DNA of 64,000 nucleotides. Origin: Paractinoplanes ovalisporus (lineage in GTDB: Bacteria; Actinomycetota; Actinomycetes; Mycobacteriales; Micromonosporaceae). Numbering within the stretch: the first letter of the stretch is position 1; every line of letters begins with the position of its first letter. The notes under the pieces are model-generated. The model ran no database searches. It had not been told where the DNA came from and saw only the letters and a list, made by a program, of their open reading frames with translations. This document shows positions 16,288 to 25,136 of this stretch, piece by piece. The stretch is taken from contig NZ_JAENHP010000006.1 of the NCBI RefSeq assembly GCF_016834655.1, forward strand, positions 395,481-459,480, in the 5' to 3' direction. The translations under genes and the position numbers were made by a program.

Positions 16288-17693
16288 GCACTCACGCACC
16301 CAAGGGCGTCGGGCATCTGCGCGGTGACGAGCCGTTCCCGGCGGCGGCGAAGGTCGCTCTGGCCAACCCGCAGCTGCGCCGCAACCTGCAGCACGCCACC
16401 ACCACCATCCGGGGCAAGTCGGGCCGGGTGATCGCCGAACTGCCCGACTGGCAGGAGCTGCGCTCGGCCGGGTCGGCCCTCAAGGCGTACACGATGGCGA
16501 ATCTGCCCCGGCTGCTCGAGCAGCTGGAGGAGAAGGTGACGGCCGCGGGCGGGGTCGTGCACTGGGCGGCCGACGCCACCGAGGCCAACCGGATCGTCAC
16601 CGACCTGGTGCGGCGGACCGGCGAGCAGCGCGTCATCAAGGTCAAGTCGATGGCGACCCAGGAGATCGGGCTCAACGAGGCCCTGGAGGAGGCCGGGATC
16701 ACGCCGGTCGAGACCGACCTGGCCGAGCTGATCGTGCAGCTGGGCCACGACAAGCCGTCGCACATCCTGGTGCCGGCCATCCACCGCAACCGCTCGGAGA
16801 TCCGCGAGATCTTCCTGCGCGAGATGCCCGGCGTCGACCCGGACCTCACCGACAACCCGCCCGACCTGGCCGGGGCTGCTCGCCGCTATCTGCGGGAGAC
16901 GTTCCTGTCGACCCGGGTGGCGGTGTCGGGCGCGAACTTCGGGGTGGCCGAGACCGGCACTCTCGCGGTGGTCGAGTCCGAGGGCAACGGCCGGATGTGC
17001 CTGACCCTGCCCGACACGCTGATCACGGTGATGGGCATCGAGAAGGTCGTCCCCGCGTGGGCCGACCTCGAGGTCTTCCTCCAGCTGCTGCCGCGGGCGT
17101 CGACCGGCGAGCGGATGAACCCGTACACGTCGATGTGGACCGGGGTGACGCCCGGCGACGGGCCGCAGAACTTCCACCTCGTGCTGCTCGACAACGGGCG
17201 TACGGCCGTCCTGGCCGACGAGGTGGGCCGCCAGGCGCTGCACTGCATCCGCTGCTCGGCCTGCCTCAACGTGTGCCCGGTCTATGAGCGGACCGGCGGG
17301 CACGCCTACGGGTCGGTCTATCCCGGCCCGATCGGCGCGGTGCTCTCGCCCCAGCTCACGGGGGTGGAGGACAACAGTTCCCTCCCGTACGCGTCGTCGC
17401 TGTGCGGCGCCTGCTTCGACGCGTGCCCGGTGAAGATCGACATTCCGTCCATCCTCGTGCACCTGCGGAACCAGGCCCCGCATCCACGGTCCGAGAAGGC
17501 AGCGATGGCGGCGGCGGCGTACGCGATGGACCGCCCGCGCGTCTATGAGCGCGCCCAGAAGGCGGCCCGGATCGCCAAACTGCTCGGCAAGCGGGGGCGG
17601 GGGTTGCCGCCGCCGCTCAACGGGTGGGCCGCCAGCCGTGACCTGCCCGAGCCGCCCGCCGAGACGTTCCGGGATTGGTGGCGGGGACGATGA
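16284..17693 (+). CDS. lutB: L-lactate utilization protein B, iron-sulfur cluster protein
   Basis: A 469-residue LutB/YkgF protein. The N-terminal two-thirds is the LUD domain (TGTLAVVESEGNGRM, LPDTLITVMGIEKVVP). Two ferredoxin-like [4Fe-4S] motifs follow, CIRCSACLNVCP near residue 325 and CGACFDACP near 375, and a C-terminal hydrophilic extension. It overlaps lutA and lutC by four bases each (ATGA). Confidence 0.94.
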   Translation: MSTHAPKGVGHLRGDEPFPAAAKVALANPQLRRNLQHATTTIRGKSGRVIAELPDWQELRSAGSALKAYTMANLPRLLEQLEEKVTAAGGVVHWAADATEANRIVTDLVRRTGEQRVIKVKSMATQEIGLNEALEEAGITPVETDLAELIVQLGHDKPSHILVPAIHRNRSEIREIFLREMPGVDPDLTDNPPDLAGAARRYLRETFLSTRVAVSGANFGVAETGTLAVVESEGNGRMCLTLPDTLITVMGIEKVVPAWADLEVFLQLLPRASTGERMNPYTSMWTGVTPGDGPQNFHLVLLDNGRTAVLADEVGRQALHCIRCSACLNVCPVYERTGGHAYGSVYPGPIGAVLSPQLTGVEDNSSLPYASSLCGACFDACPVKIDIPSILVHLRNQAPHPRSEKAAMAAAAYAMDRPRVYERAQKAARIAKLLGKRGRGLPPPLNGWAASRDLPEPPAETFRDWWRGR

Positions 17694-18286
17694 GCAGCAA
17701 GAACCTGATCCTGCGCCGGATCCGGGAGGCGCTGGGCGACAACCCGGCGCAGCCGGAGATTCCGCGTGACTACCGGCGCGCCGCCGAGGCTCCCGTCGAC
17801 CTCGATCTGCTGGTCGAGCGGCTCGAGGACTACAAGGCCGTCGTCCACCGCACGTCGGATATCTCGGACGCGATCAGCCGGATCGTCGGCGACGGTCAGG
17901 TGGTCGCGCCCCCGGGAGTGCCCGTCGAGTGGCTTCCGAGAGGGAGCAAAACCGACAACGGACTTACCGCGGCCGAAATCGCGGAGTCCGACGGCGTGGT
18001 CACGGCGGCCGCGGTGGCGATCGTGGAGACCGGCACGATCGTGCTCGACGCGTCACCGGACCAGGGCCGCCGCATCCTCTCGCTCCTGCCCGACCTGCAC
18101 ATCTGCGTGCTGCGCCCCGACCAGGTGGTGGCCTCCGTGCCCGAGGCCGTGGCCCGCCTGACCCCCGGCCGCCCGCTGACCTGGATCAGCGGCCCCTCCG
18201 CCACCAGCGACATCGAACTCAACCGCGTCGAGGGGGTGCACGGCCCCCGCAACCTCCACATCGTCCTCGTCGAGGAGGCAGCATGA
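17690..18286 (+). CDS. lutC: L-lactate utilization protein C
   Basis: A 198-residue LUD-domain protein (LutC/YkgG), the third component of the lactate oxidation complex. The LUD core appears as GVVTAAAVAIVETGTIVLD, LLPDLHICVLRPDQVV and SGPSATSDIEL..GVHGPRNLHIVL. The ATG at 17690 overlaps the lutB stop, which selects it over the slightly longer upstream frame. Confidence 0.93.
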   Translation: MSSKNLILRRIREALGDNPAQPEIPRDYRRAAEAPVDLDLLVERLEDYKAVVHRTSDISDAISRIVGDGQVVAPPGVPVEWLPRGSKTDNGLTAAEIAESDGVVTAAAVAIVETGTIVLDASPDQGRRILSLLPDLHICVLRPDQVVASVPEAVARLTPGRPLTWISGPSATSDIELNRVEGVHGPRNLHIVLVEEAA

Positions 18287-19698
18287 TCCTTACCCCGAAG
18301 CCCCGCCGCAAGATCCGTATCGGCCTGGTCGCCGGCGGGCTCGGCACCTACTGGCCCCAGTTCCCCCACCTGCTCCCGCAACTGCAGGAGTCCGCGCGCT
18401 ACGTCTCCGAACGCTTCCAGGAGATGGACGCTGAGGTCACCGACGTCGGGTTCATCTCCGACGCGCAGGAGGGCACGGCCGCCGCCGAGAAGCTGCGCCA
18501 GGCCGACTGCGACCTGATCGTCCTGTTCCTGACCACCTATCTCACGTCGTCGATGGTGCTGCCGATCGCGCAGCGCGCCACCAGCCCGATGCTGGTCATC
18601 GACCTGCAACCGACCCAGAAGATGGACCACGCCTCCTTCGACACCGGCTCGTGGCTGGCCTACTGCGGGCAGTGCCCGGTGCCCGAGGTCGGCAACCTGT
18701 TCCGCCGCGCCGGCATCCCGTTCCGGTCGGTCACCGGCTGGCTGCGGCAGGAGTCGGCGTGGGCGCGCATCTCGCAGTGGATCACCGCCGCCCGCGTCCG
18801 GGCCGCTCTGCGCGAGGCCCGGCACGGGCTGATGGGCCACCTCTACCCCGGCATGCTCGACGTCTCGACCGACCTCACGTTGCTGCCCACCACGTTCGGC
18901 TCCCACGTCGAGGTGCTGGAGTTCGACGACCTGCGCGAACGCACCCTCGCGGCCACCGACGCCGAGGTGGCCGAGCGGATGGATCTGGCCCGCAAGATCT
19001 TCGTGCTGGACGACACGGTCAACGAGGAGGACTTCGCCTGGGGCGCCCGGGTCTCGGTCGGCCTCGACCGGCTGGCCGACGACTTCGACCTGGACAGCCT
19101 GGCCTACTACCACCGCGGCCTCGCCGGTGAGCAGCACGAACGCCTCGGCGCCGGGATGATCCTGGGCGCGTCGCTGCTGACCGCCCGCGGCATCCCGGCC
19201 ACCGGCGAGTACGAGCTGCGGACGACCGTGGCCCAGCTCGCCACCCAGGTCGCCGGTGCGGGCGGGTCGTTCTGCGAGATCCAGGCGCTGAACTTCGAGG
19301 ACAACGTGGTCGAGATGGGCCACGACGGCCCGGCCCACCTGGCCGTCAGCTCCAAGCAGCCGCTGCTGCGCGGCCTCGGCGTCTATCACGGCAAGCGCGG
19401 CTGGGGCGTCTCGGTCGAGTTCGACGTACGGCCCGGGCCGGTCACCCTGCTCGGGCTCGGCCAGGACCGGGACGGCTCGCTGTCGTTCATCGCGGGGGAG
19501 GGGACCGTGGTCGAGGGGCCGCTGCTCGCGATCGGCAACACCACCAGCCGCGTCGACTTCGGCCGCGACCCCGGCGAGTGGGTCGACGACTGGAGTGCCT
19601 CGGGCGTCGGCCACCACTGGTCGCTCTCGCTCGGGCACCGCGCGGCCGACTACAAGGCCGCGGCGAGTTTGCTGGGCATCGAGTTCCGCCAGGTGTGA
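18283..19698 (+). CDS. L-fucose/L-arabinose isomerase-like protein
   Basis: A 471-residue protein resembling the L-arabinose/L-fucose isomerase superfamily, which interconverts aldoses and ketoses in a Mn-dependent way. The N-terminal domain reads IRIGLVAGGLGTYWPQF, then a nucleotide-fold-like LIVLFLTTYLTSS; NFEDNVVEMGHDGP near residue 342 carries the Glu and His expected of the metal site. The ATG overlaps the lutC stop and follows GAGGAGG, so it is a full member of the rhamnose-lactate operon. A rhamnose isomerase already exists in the other operon, so this one may handle another deoxy-sugar or pentose. The substrate is unknown. Confidence 0.75.
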   Translation: MILTPKPRRKIRIGLVAGGLGTYWPQFPHLLPQLQESARYVSERFQEMDAEVTDVGFISDAQEGTAAAEKLRQADCDLIVLFLTTYLTSSMVLPIAQRATSPMLVIDLQPTQKMDHASFDTGSWLAYCGQCPVPEVGNLFRRAGIPFRSVTGWLRQESAWARISQWITAARVRAALREARHGLMGHLYPGMLDVSTDLTLLPTTFGSHVEVLEFDDLRERTLAATDAEVAERMDLARKIFVLDDTVNEEDFAWGARVSVGLDRLADDFDLDSLAYYHRGLAGEQHERLGAGMILGASLLTARGIPATGEYELRTTVAQLATQVAGAGGSFCEIQALNFEDNVVEMGHDGPAHLAVSSKQPLLRGLGVYHGKRGWGVSVEFDVRPGPVTLLGLGQDRDGSLSFIAGEGTVVEGPLLAIGNTTSRVDFGRDPGEWVDDWSASGVGHHWSLSLGHRAADYKAAASLLGIEFRQV

Positions 19699-19716
19699 GC
19701 CGGGTATGGGGTGGTC

Positions 19717-20604
19717 ATGACGATTGCCGTGACCACTCCCACCGGACATGTCGGCTCCCGCGTCGTCCAGCTGCTCGTGCAGGCCGGTGAGCGGCCGCGC
19801 GTGCTCGTGCGCGACCCGGCCAAGCTCCCGGCCGAGCTGCTGCCACTCGTCGAGGTGGCGCAGGGCGACCTGCTCGACGCCGGCTTCGTGAGCGATGCCC
19901 TCAAGGGGGCGGACGCGCTGTTCTGGGCCTCGCCCGAGTCGTTCACCTCACCCGACCCGCTGGCCGACATGGTCACCATGGGTCAGAACGCCGCTTCCGC
20001 CGTACGGGGTTCCGGTGTCCCCCGGGTGCTGCAGATCAGCAGCGTCGGGGCGGAACTGCGCGGCGGCGCCGGCCTGATCGACGGGCTGGCCCGCAACGAG
20101 GAGGACCTGGCGGCGACCGGCACCGACCTGCTGACGTTGCGCTGCGGCTACTACTTCACCAACCTGCTCGGCATGCTCGACCCGTTGCGCGAGGGCGTGC
20201 TGACCACCACCGCCCCGCCGTCGCGACGCATGCCGTGGGTCGACCCGCGTGACGTGGGCGAGGTGGCCGCCGCGTGCCTGCTGGCCGGCTGGTCGGGGTC
20301 GTCGGTCGGCGCCGTGCACGGCCCGTCCGACCTGACCTGGACCGAGGTGGGCGAGATTCTGACCGCCGCGCTGGGCCGGCCGGTCTCGATCGTCCAGATC
20401 ACCGACGAGCAGCTGCGCGAGGCGCTGACCGGCGCCGGCCTGAGCGAGGCGGCCGCGTCCGGCGTGGCCGGGATGACCTCCGGCATTCCCGGTGACTTCC
20501 GCCCCGAACAGCCCCGCGACGTGCGCACGACGACACCGTCGACGCTGGCCGGATGGGCGTACGCGAACCTGCGCCCGGCCCTCTCCGGCGGGACTTCAAA
20601 TTGA
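19717..20604 (+). CDS. NmrA-like NAD(P)-binding protein
   Basis: A 295-residue atypical short-chain dehydrogenase of the NmrA/NAD(P)H-azoreductase type. The N-terminal TTPTGHVGSRVVQLLV is a GxxGxxG nucleotide site, followed by VLVRDP, the ADALFWASPE strand, VLQISSVGAE and a C-terminal substrate lobe with MPWVDPRDVGEVAA. The ATG at 19717 is chosen (GGGG five bases upstream); a GTG two codons earlier is possible. It lies 18 bases after the isomerase gene and may be read through from that operon. Substrate unknown. Confidence 0.8.
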   Translation: MTIAVTTPTGHVGSRVVQLLVQAGERPRVLVRDPAKLPAELLPLVEVAQGDLLDAGFVSDALKGADALFWASPESFTSPDPLADMVTMGQNAASAVRGSGVPRVLQISSVGAELRGGAGLIDGLARNEEDLAATGTDLLTLRCGYYFTNLLGMLDPLREGVLTTTAPPSRRMPWVDPRDVGEVAAACLLAGWSGSSVGAVHGPSDLTWTEVGEILTAALGRPVSIVQITDEQLREALTGAGLSEAAASGVAGMTSGIPGDFRPEQPRDVRTTTPSTLAGWAYANLRPALSGGTSN

Positions 20605-20622
20605 TCCACTTTGGATTACACT
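20595..20622 (+). promoter_or_regulatory. Candidate promoter of a leaderless methyltransferase mRNA
   Basis: TTCAAA (20595-20600) and TACACT (20617-20622), 16 bases apart, would start transcription at about 20629, exactly the A of the chosen ATG. The AT-rich TTCAAATTGATCC stands out against GC-rich surroundings. Confidence 0.45.
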
Positions 20623-20628
20623 GCGCGC

Positions 20629-21420
20629 ATGGTCGACGAGACGCGGGTCCATTCGGCGCGGCGCTACAACTACTGGCTCGGCGGCAAGGACAACTTCGCC
20701 GTCGACCGTGAGTCGGGTGACCTGATCGCCGCGAACTTCCCGACCATCCGCGTCACGGCCGTCGAGAACCGCGGCTTCCTGCGCCGCGCGGTCGAGTTCC
20801 TGGCCGGTGAGGCCGGCATCCGCCAGTTCCTCGACGTCGGCACCGGCCTGCCGACGGCGGACAACACCCACGAGGTGGCGCAGCGGCTGGCCCCCGACTC
20901 GCGGATCGTCTACGTCGACAACGACCCGATGGTTCTGGTGCACGCCCGCGCGCTGCTCACCAGCACCCCCGAGGGCCGCACCGCCTATCTCGAGGCCGAC
21001 CTGCGCGAACCCGGCCGGATTCTGGCCGACGACACGTTGCGCGACGTGCTCGACCTGGACCAGCCGGTCGCGGTCATGCTGATCGCGGTGCTGCACTTCG
21101 TCCGCGAGACCGAGGTGGCGGTGAGCATCGTGCGGACGCTGCTCGACGCGCTGCCCTCCGGCAGCTACGTGGTGATCAGCAACGCCACCGGCGACTTCGC
21201 CGACCCCGAGACCAAGGCCCGCTTCGACGCGCTGATGGCCGCCGGCAAGCTCGACGCCTTCGTCCGCACCGCCGACGAGGTCCGCGAGCTGGTCGACGGC
21301 CTCGAGATCCTCGAGCCGGGCGTCGTGCCGGTCAGCGACTGGCGGGCCGACGGGGAATCCCAGCCGCGGCCCAAGCCCAGCGAGGTCGCGGTCTACGGCG
21401 TCGTCGCCCGCAAGCCGTAA
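20629..21420 (+). CDS. S-adenosyl-methionine-dependent methyltransferase (DUF574 / Methyltransf_19 family)
   Basis: A 263-residue member of an actinobacterial methyltransferase family known mostly from structure. It shows the family N-terminus ARRYNYWLGGKDNFAVD, the RAVEFLAGEAGIRQFLDVGTGLPT segment containing the SAM-binding glycine motif, IVYVDNDPMVLVHA, and the VAVMLIAVLHF strand. The length is typical. No ribosome binding site is visible; the start fits a leaderless transcript from the TACACT box. Upstream in-frame TTG at 20611 is less likely. Methyl acceptor unknown. Confidence 0.88.
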   Translation: MVDETRVHSARRYNYWLGGKDNFAVDRESGDLIAANFPTIRVTAVENRGFLRRAVEFLAGEAGIRQFLDVGTGLPTADNTHEVAQRLAPDSRIVYVDNDPMVLVHARALLTSTPEGRTAYLEADLREPGRILADDTLRDVLDLDQPVAVMLIAVLHFVRETEVAVSIVRTLLDALPSGSYVVISNATGDFADPETKARFDALMAAGKLDAFVRTADEVRELVDGLEILEPGVVPVSDWRADGESQPRPKPSEVAVYGVVARKP

Positions 21421-21424
21421 GCCT

Positions 21425-21430
21425 TAGGAT
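21425..21430 (+). promoter_or_regulatory. Candidate -10 box (TAGGAT) of a leaderless gene
   Basis: TAGGAT ends seven bases before the GTG at 21438, the same layout as at 130-135. The site overlaps the tail of the preceding gene's stop region. AGGA could alternatively be read as a Shine-Dalgarno sequence eight bases from the start. Confidence 0.4.
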
Positions 21431-21437
21431 CACGCGG

Positions 21438-22001
21438 GTGACCACACCGATGCGGGTGCCGCCGTCCGAGCCCGAGCGGGAACACGCCGCCGAGCTGCTG
21501 CAGAAGGCGTGCGGAGACGGGCGCTTGACGCTCGAGCAGTTCAGCATGCGGGTCGGCCTGGTCTGGGCCGCCGAGAACACGGATGAGCTGGCCCGGGCCA
21601 CCGAGGGGCTGGGTCAGACGCCGATCGTCGGGTCGGCCAGCACGGTCGACAAGGTCGTCACCGTCTTCAGCGAGAACAAGCGCCGGGGCCGCTGGCGCCT
21701 GCGCGAGTCGCGGCTCAAGGTGTTCACCCTGTTCGGGTCGACCGAGCTCGACCTGCGCGAGGTGCTGACCGACCAGGACGTCATCGAGATCGCCGGCACC
21801 TGCACGTTCGGCGAGCTCAAGGTGATCGTCCCCGAGGGCGTCGAGGTCGACCTGACCGGCACGGTCGCCTTCTCGTCGCGCAACATGCACCTGGCCGCCG
21901 TGCCCCGGGTGGCCGGCACCCCCGAGGTCCGCGTCCACATCACGACGTGGTTCAGCAACGTCGAGGTCGTCTCCCGGCCCTACACGCTGCCCAAGGCCTG
22001 A
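21438..22001 (+). CDS. DUF1707 domain protein with LiaF-like C-terminus
   Basis: A 187-residue protein. Residues 5-58 match the DUF1707 (SHOCT-like) module: VPPSEPEREHAAELLQKA, GRLTLEQFSMRV and a terminal TDELARATEGL. The C-terminal half resembles the beta-helical domain of LiaF-type cell-envelope stress proteins (LFGSTELDLREV, GTCTFGELKVIVPEGVEVDL). There is no transmembrane segment, so it is cytosolic or peripheral. Role unknown; membrane stress is a guess from the domain pairing. Confidence 0.85.
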   Translation: MTTPMRVPPSEPEREHAAELLQKACGDGRLTLEQFSMRVGLVWAAENTDELARATEGLGQTPIVGSASTVDKVVTVFSENKRRGRWRLRESRLKVFTLFGSTELDLREVLTDQDVIEIAGTCTFGELKVIVPEGVEVDLTGTVAFSSRNMHLAAVPRVAGTPEVRVHITTWFSNVEVVSRPYTLPKA

Positions 22002-22013
22002 CGCCCGAGCCAT

Positions 22014-22745
22014 CTAGCCGATCTCGACCCACACGTCGTCGAGGATGCCCTGGAACTGGTCGTTGTCGGCGAACGAACCCTTGCCACCGATGCTGAACGG
22101 GATGTGGTTGCTGACCGACAGGTCGGCCGGCAGCGTCGCGCGGCCGCGGACCACGTCGTCGACCAGGATGCTCAGGCGGCTGCCGCTGCGACGGCATTCC
22201 AGCGTGTGCCAGCGGTCGTCGGCCACCCCCACACCGCTGATCGCGGCGTGGATGACCGTCCGGCGGTCGTCGACCAGCACACAACTGGGCCGCCCGGCCA
22301 GGCCGTCGATCTGCAGCTTGTACTGGCTGCCCCGGATGGAATAGCCCTTCTGCATCACGTTCTCGCCCTTGGTCGTCTGGTCGGCGGCCAGACGCACCGA
22401 CGCGCCGTAGCGGATCGGCCGCTTGCCCGGGTTGAGTTCAGCCGTCGTGGGCGCGCGCAGGGCGATCCGCGGGCAGGGCTCGTCGTGGCAGGGCGTGGGG
22501 AAGACGAGGGCCTTCCCGCCGTTGCGGGCCACCGTGGCGTAGGCCCCGCCGTTGCGGCTCACCGGGCTGAGGTCGTGGCCGTGCCCGGTGACGTCGGCCA
22601 GCAGCGACGGCCCGTCGAAGGTGTAGCGGACGGTGAACGTGCTCGCGTCCGAAGGCACCGTCGCCGCCCCGGCCGAATTCGTCACTCCGGCCACCAGCAG
22701 CAGGATCAGGGCGCAGAGAAGGGAGCGTCGGGACACCCGGATCAC
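22014..22745 (-). CDS. Secreted LamG/concanavalin-like domain protein
   Basis: A 243-residue exported protein with a signal peptide (SRRSLLCALILLLVAGVTNSAGA) and one laminin-G-like jelly-roll domain: FTVRYTFDGPSLLADVTG, NPGKRPIRYGASVRLAADQ, MQKGYS, WHTLECRRSGSRLSILVDDV, FQGILDDVWVEIG. Such domains bind glycans or proteins. The GTG start overlaps the stop of the upstream beta-propeller gene (GTGA), so the two are co-translated and probably work together at the cell surface. It ends 12 bases from the convergent DUF1707 gene. Confidence 0.85.
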   Translation of the reverse strand: MIRVSRRSLLCALILLLVAGVTNSAGAATVPSDASTFTVRYTFDGPSLLADVTGHGHDLSPVSRNGGAYATVARNGGKALVFPTPCHDEPCPRIALRAPTTAELNPGKRPIRYGASVRLAADQTTKGENVMQKGYSIRGSQYKLQIDGLAGRPSCVLVDDRRTVIHAAISGVGVADDRWHTLECRRSGSRLSILVDDVVRGRATLPADLSVSNHIPFSIGGKGSFADNDQFQGILDDVWVEIG

Positions 22746-23866
22746 CCGAACGACGCGTAGCGCCTCTGGGCCTGCCCGCCGATCGTGGTGAAGTCGCCGC
22801 CCGCGGCCACCGTGCCCCGGTCCGGGTCCACCGCCAGCGTGCGGACGCCGACCACGCCGTTCGCCTGGGGCGCCCAGCGCGAGAGCGAGCCGTCGCGCTC
22901 CACCGCGGCCAGCTTGACCCGCCGCACCGACCCGGCGTCGCACTCGCCGTTGTCCGCGTCGTCGCCGTTCGCGCAGGCCCGGTCGAAGTGCCCGCCCACA
23001 TAGGCGACGCCGTCGAGCACCGCGACGGCCTGGGCGTCACCGTCGAAGACCCGCGTCCACCGGTTCCGCCCGGCCGACGTGAACGCCATCGCCCGGCCGC
23101 CCGCCCCGCCCATCGCGGCGTAGACCCCCGAACCGTCCACGGCGAGGGCGTGCACGACGGCCGGCGCCGAGGCCCGGAAGCCCCGGTCGGCGTCGCCGCT
23201 GCCGTCGCCGCGCACCGCGACGAGGTGACGGCGGAAGGCGCCGCCCAGATAGACGCGTTGCCCGCGCACGGCGAGGGCGTTGACGACCCCATCGGCCCAG
23301 GGCGTCCAGTCGTCGTCGAGCCGGTCACCGGCCAGCGAGAACGCGGCCACGTGCCCCCGGTCGTCGCCGTCGACCCCGGTGATCGTGCCCGCCGCGTACA
23401 GGCGGCCGTTGCCGACGGCGAGCGCGCGCACGCTGCCGTCGATGCTGTGGTCGAACGAGGCGACCCCGCCGTCCCCAGCGTCGATCCGGGCGATCGCCTC
23501 GCGGTCCTCGCCGTTCACCTCGTCGAAGTCCCCACCCACGTAGACATAGCCGGGCACGACGGCCAGGGCCCGTACGGTGTCGTCGGCCGAAGGCGCCCAG
23601 TCGAGCAGTTCGCCGGTGCGTCCCGAGAAGGCGGCGATCCGGTTGCGGGTCACGGTCCGGCCCTCGATCGTCATGCGGGTGAAGGAGCCGCCGACATAGA
23701 CGGTGTCCCCCCGGTAGGCGATCGCGTAGACCGAGCCGTTGAACGAGGGCGCCGACCGGGCCGCACTCGCGCCGACCACCGCGAGGGCCGGCTGCCCGGA
23801 GGCGCACACCGCGAGGGCCGCAACCCCGGCCACCACCGCGCGCCGTACATGCTGAGAGATACGCAC
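22742..23866 (-). CDS. Secreted beta-propeller protein
   Basis: A 374-residue exported protein with an N-terminal signal (VVAGVAALAVCASGQPALA) and about seven blades built on a repeated pattern VYVGGSF / VYVGGDF / LYAAGTI / VYLGGAF / VYAAMGG / AYVGGHF / VAAGGDF, each preceded by an ALAV strand. This is the delta-60 or YVGG-type propeller often used as a binding platform. A Cys pair (ACANGDDADNGEC) may form a disulfide in the sixth blade. The GTG start has no clear ribosome binding site. It leads the two-gene unit with the LamG protein. Confidence 0.82.
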   Translation of the reverse strand: MRISQHVRRAVVAGVAALAVCASGQPALAVVGASAARSAPSFNGSVYAIAYRGDTVYVGGSFTRMTIEGRTVTRNRIAAFSGRTGELLDWAPSADDTVRALAVVPGYVYVGGDFDEVNGEDREAIARIDAGDGGVASFDHSIDGSVRALAVGNGRLYAAGTITGVDGDDRGHVAAFSLAGDRLDDDWTPWADGVVNALAVRGQRVYLGGAFRRHLVAVRGDGSGDADRGFRASAPAVVHALAVDGSGVYAAMGGAGGRAMAFTSAGRNRWTRVFDGDAQAVAVLDGVAYVGGHFDRACANGDDADNGECDAGSVRRVKLAAVERDGSLSRWAPQANGVVGVRTLAVDPDRGTVAAGGDFTTIGGQAQRRYASFG

Positions 23867-23975
23867 GCCGTGTCAACGCGCCACGCACGGAAAGGTCGCG
23901 ACGGCGGATAGGATCATTGTCGGGTGTGCCGGGAAGTCTGGTCGGCGATCGCTTCGCCGACCCCTGGAGACGCCC

Positions 23976-25130
23976 GTGCCCACCCCCGCGCGCCTGCTCG
24001 CTGCCCTGCGCACCGAGACCACCGCCGGCTTCCTGCTGCTCGGCGCGGCCGTCACCGGGCTGATCCTGGCCAATTCGCCCTGGTCGGATGCCTATCACCG
24101 GCTGGCCGGGGCCGATCTGGGGCTGACCGTCTCGCAGTGGGCCTCGGACGGGCTGCTGGCCGTCTTCTTCTTCGTGGCCGGGCTGGAACTCAAGCGCGAG
24201 TTCGTCGCCGGTGACCTCCGCGATCCGCGCCGGGCCACGCTGCCGATGGCGGCCGCGGTCGGCGGCATGATCGTGCCGGCCCTGCTCTACACCGCGATCG
24301 TCCTGGTCGCCGGGGGTGACGGCCTGAGCGGCTGGGCGGTGCCGGTCGCCACCGACATCGCGTTCGCCCTGGCCGTGCTCGGCGTGATCGGCCGGAGTCT
24401 GCCGCCCGGCCTGCGCCTGTTCCTGCTCACCCTGGCCGTGGTCGACGACCTGCTGGCCATCGCCGTGATCGCGGTCTTCTACACCTCCTCCCTGCACCTC
24501 GTCCCGTTGCTGCTCACCGTCCTGCCGCTCGCCGCATTCGGGTTCGGAACCCAGCGGGGTGTCCGCGCGTGGTGGGCCCTGCTGCCCCTGGCCGCCGCCA
24601 CCTGGGCGCTGATGCACGAGTCGGGGGTGCACGCCACGGTCGCCGGGGTGCTGCTGGCGTTCACCGTGCCGGTGCGCGGGCCCGCCCTGGCCGAGCGGTT
24701 CGAGCACTGGTGGCGGCCCGTCTCGGCCGGGATCGCGGTGCCGGTGTTCGCCTTCTTCGCGGCCGGGGTCACGGTCGGCGGCAGCTTCGGGACGGTGCTG
24801 GGCGACCCGGTCACGATCGGCATCGTGGTCGGGCTGGTGCTCGGCAAGACGATCGGCATCACCGGCGCCACCTGGCTGGTGCAGCGCTTCACCCGGGCCG
24901 AGCTGCCCCGCGACGTGGCCTGGCCCGACCTGCTGGGCCTGGCCATGCTGGGCGGGATCGGCTTCACCGTCTCGCTGCTGATCGGGGAGCTGGCCTTCGG
25001 CGCGGCCCCGGAACCGAAGGTCGGCGTGCTCGGCGGATCGCTGATCGCGGCGGTGAGCGCAACCGTGTTGCTCCGCGCCCGCGACCGGTACTACCGGAAA
25101 TCTCAAGACGTCCAGGACGCCGTCGATTAA
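23976..25130 (+). CDS. nhaA: Na+/H+ antiporter NhaA
   Basis: A 384-residue membrane antiporter exporting Na+ in exchange for protons. About eleven to twelve helices are apparent. Diagnostic NhaA sequences are FFFVAGLELKREFVAGDLRDPR, TDIAFALAVLGVIG and the ion-binding Asp pair in TLAVVDDLLAIAVIAVFYT. The GTG start follows GGAG. A TAGGAT box at 23909-23914 would give a leader of about 55 bases. It stands alone, although the next gene begins seven bases after its stop. Confidence 0.94.
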   Translation: MPTPARLLAALRTETTAGFLLLGAAVTGLILANSPWSDAYHRLAGADLGLTVSQWASDGLLAVFFFVAGLELKREFVAGDLRDPRRATLPMAAAVGGMIVPALLYTAIVLVAGGDGLSGWAVPVATDIAFALAVLGVIGRSLPPGLRLFLLTLAVVDDLLAIAVIAVFYTSSLHLVPLLLTVLPLAAFGFGTQRGVRAWWALLPLAAATWALMHESGVHATVAGVLLAFTVPVRGPALAERFEHWWRPVSAGIAVPVFAFFAAGVTVGGSFGTVLGDPVTIGIVVGLVLGKTIGITGATWLVQRFTRAELPRDVAWPDLLGLAMLGGIGFTVSLLIGELAFGAAPEPKVGVLGGSLIAAVSATVLLRARDRYYRKSQDVQDAVD

Positions 25131-25136
25131 CTCGCC

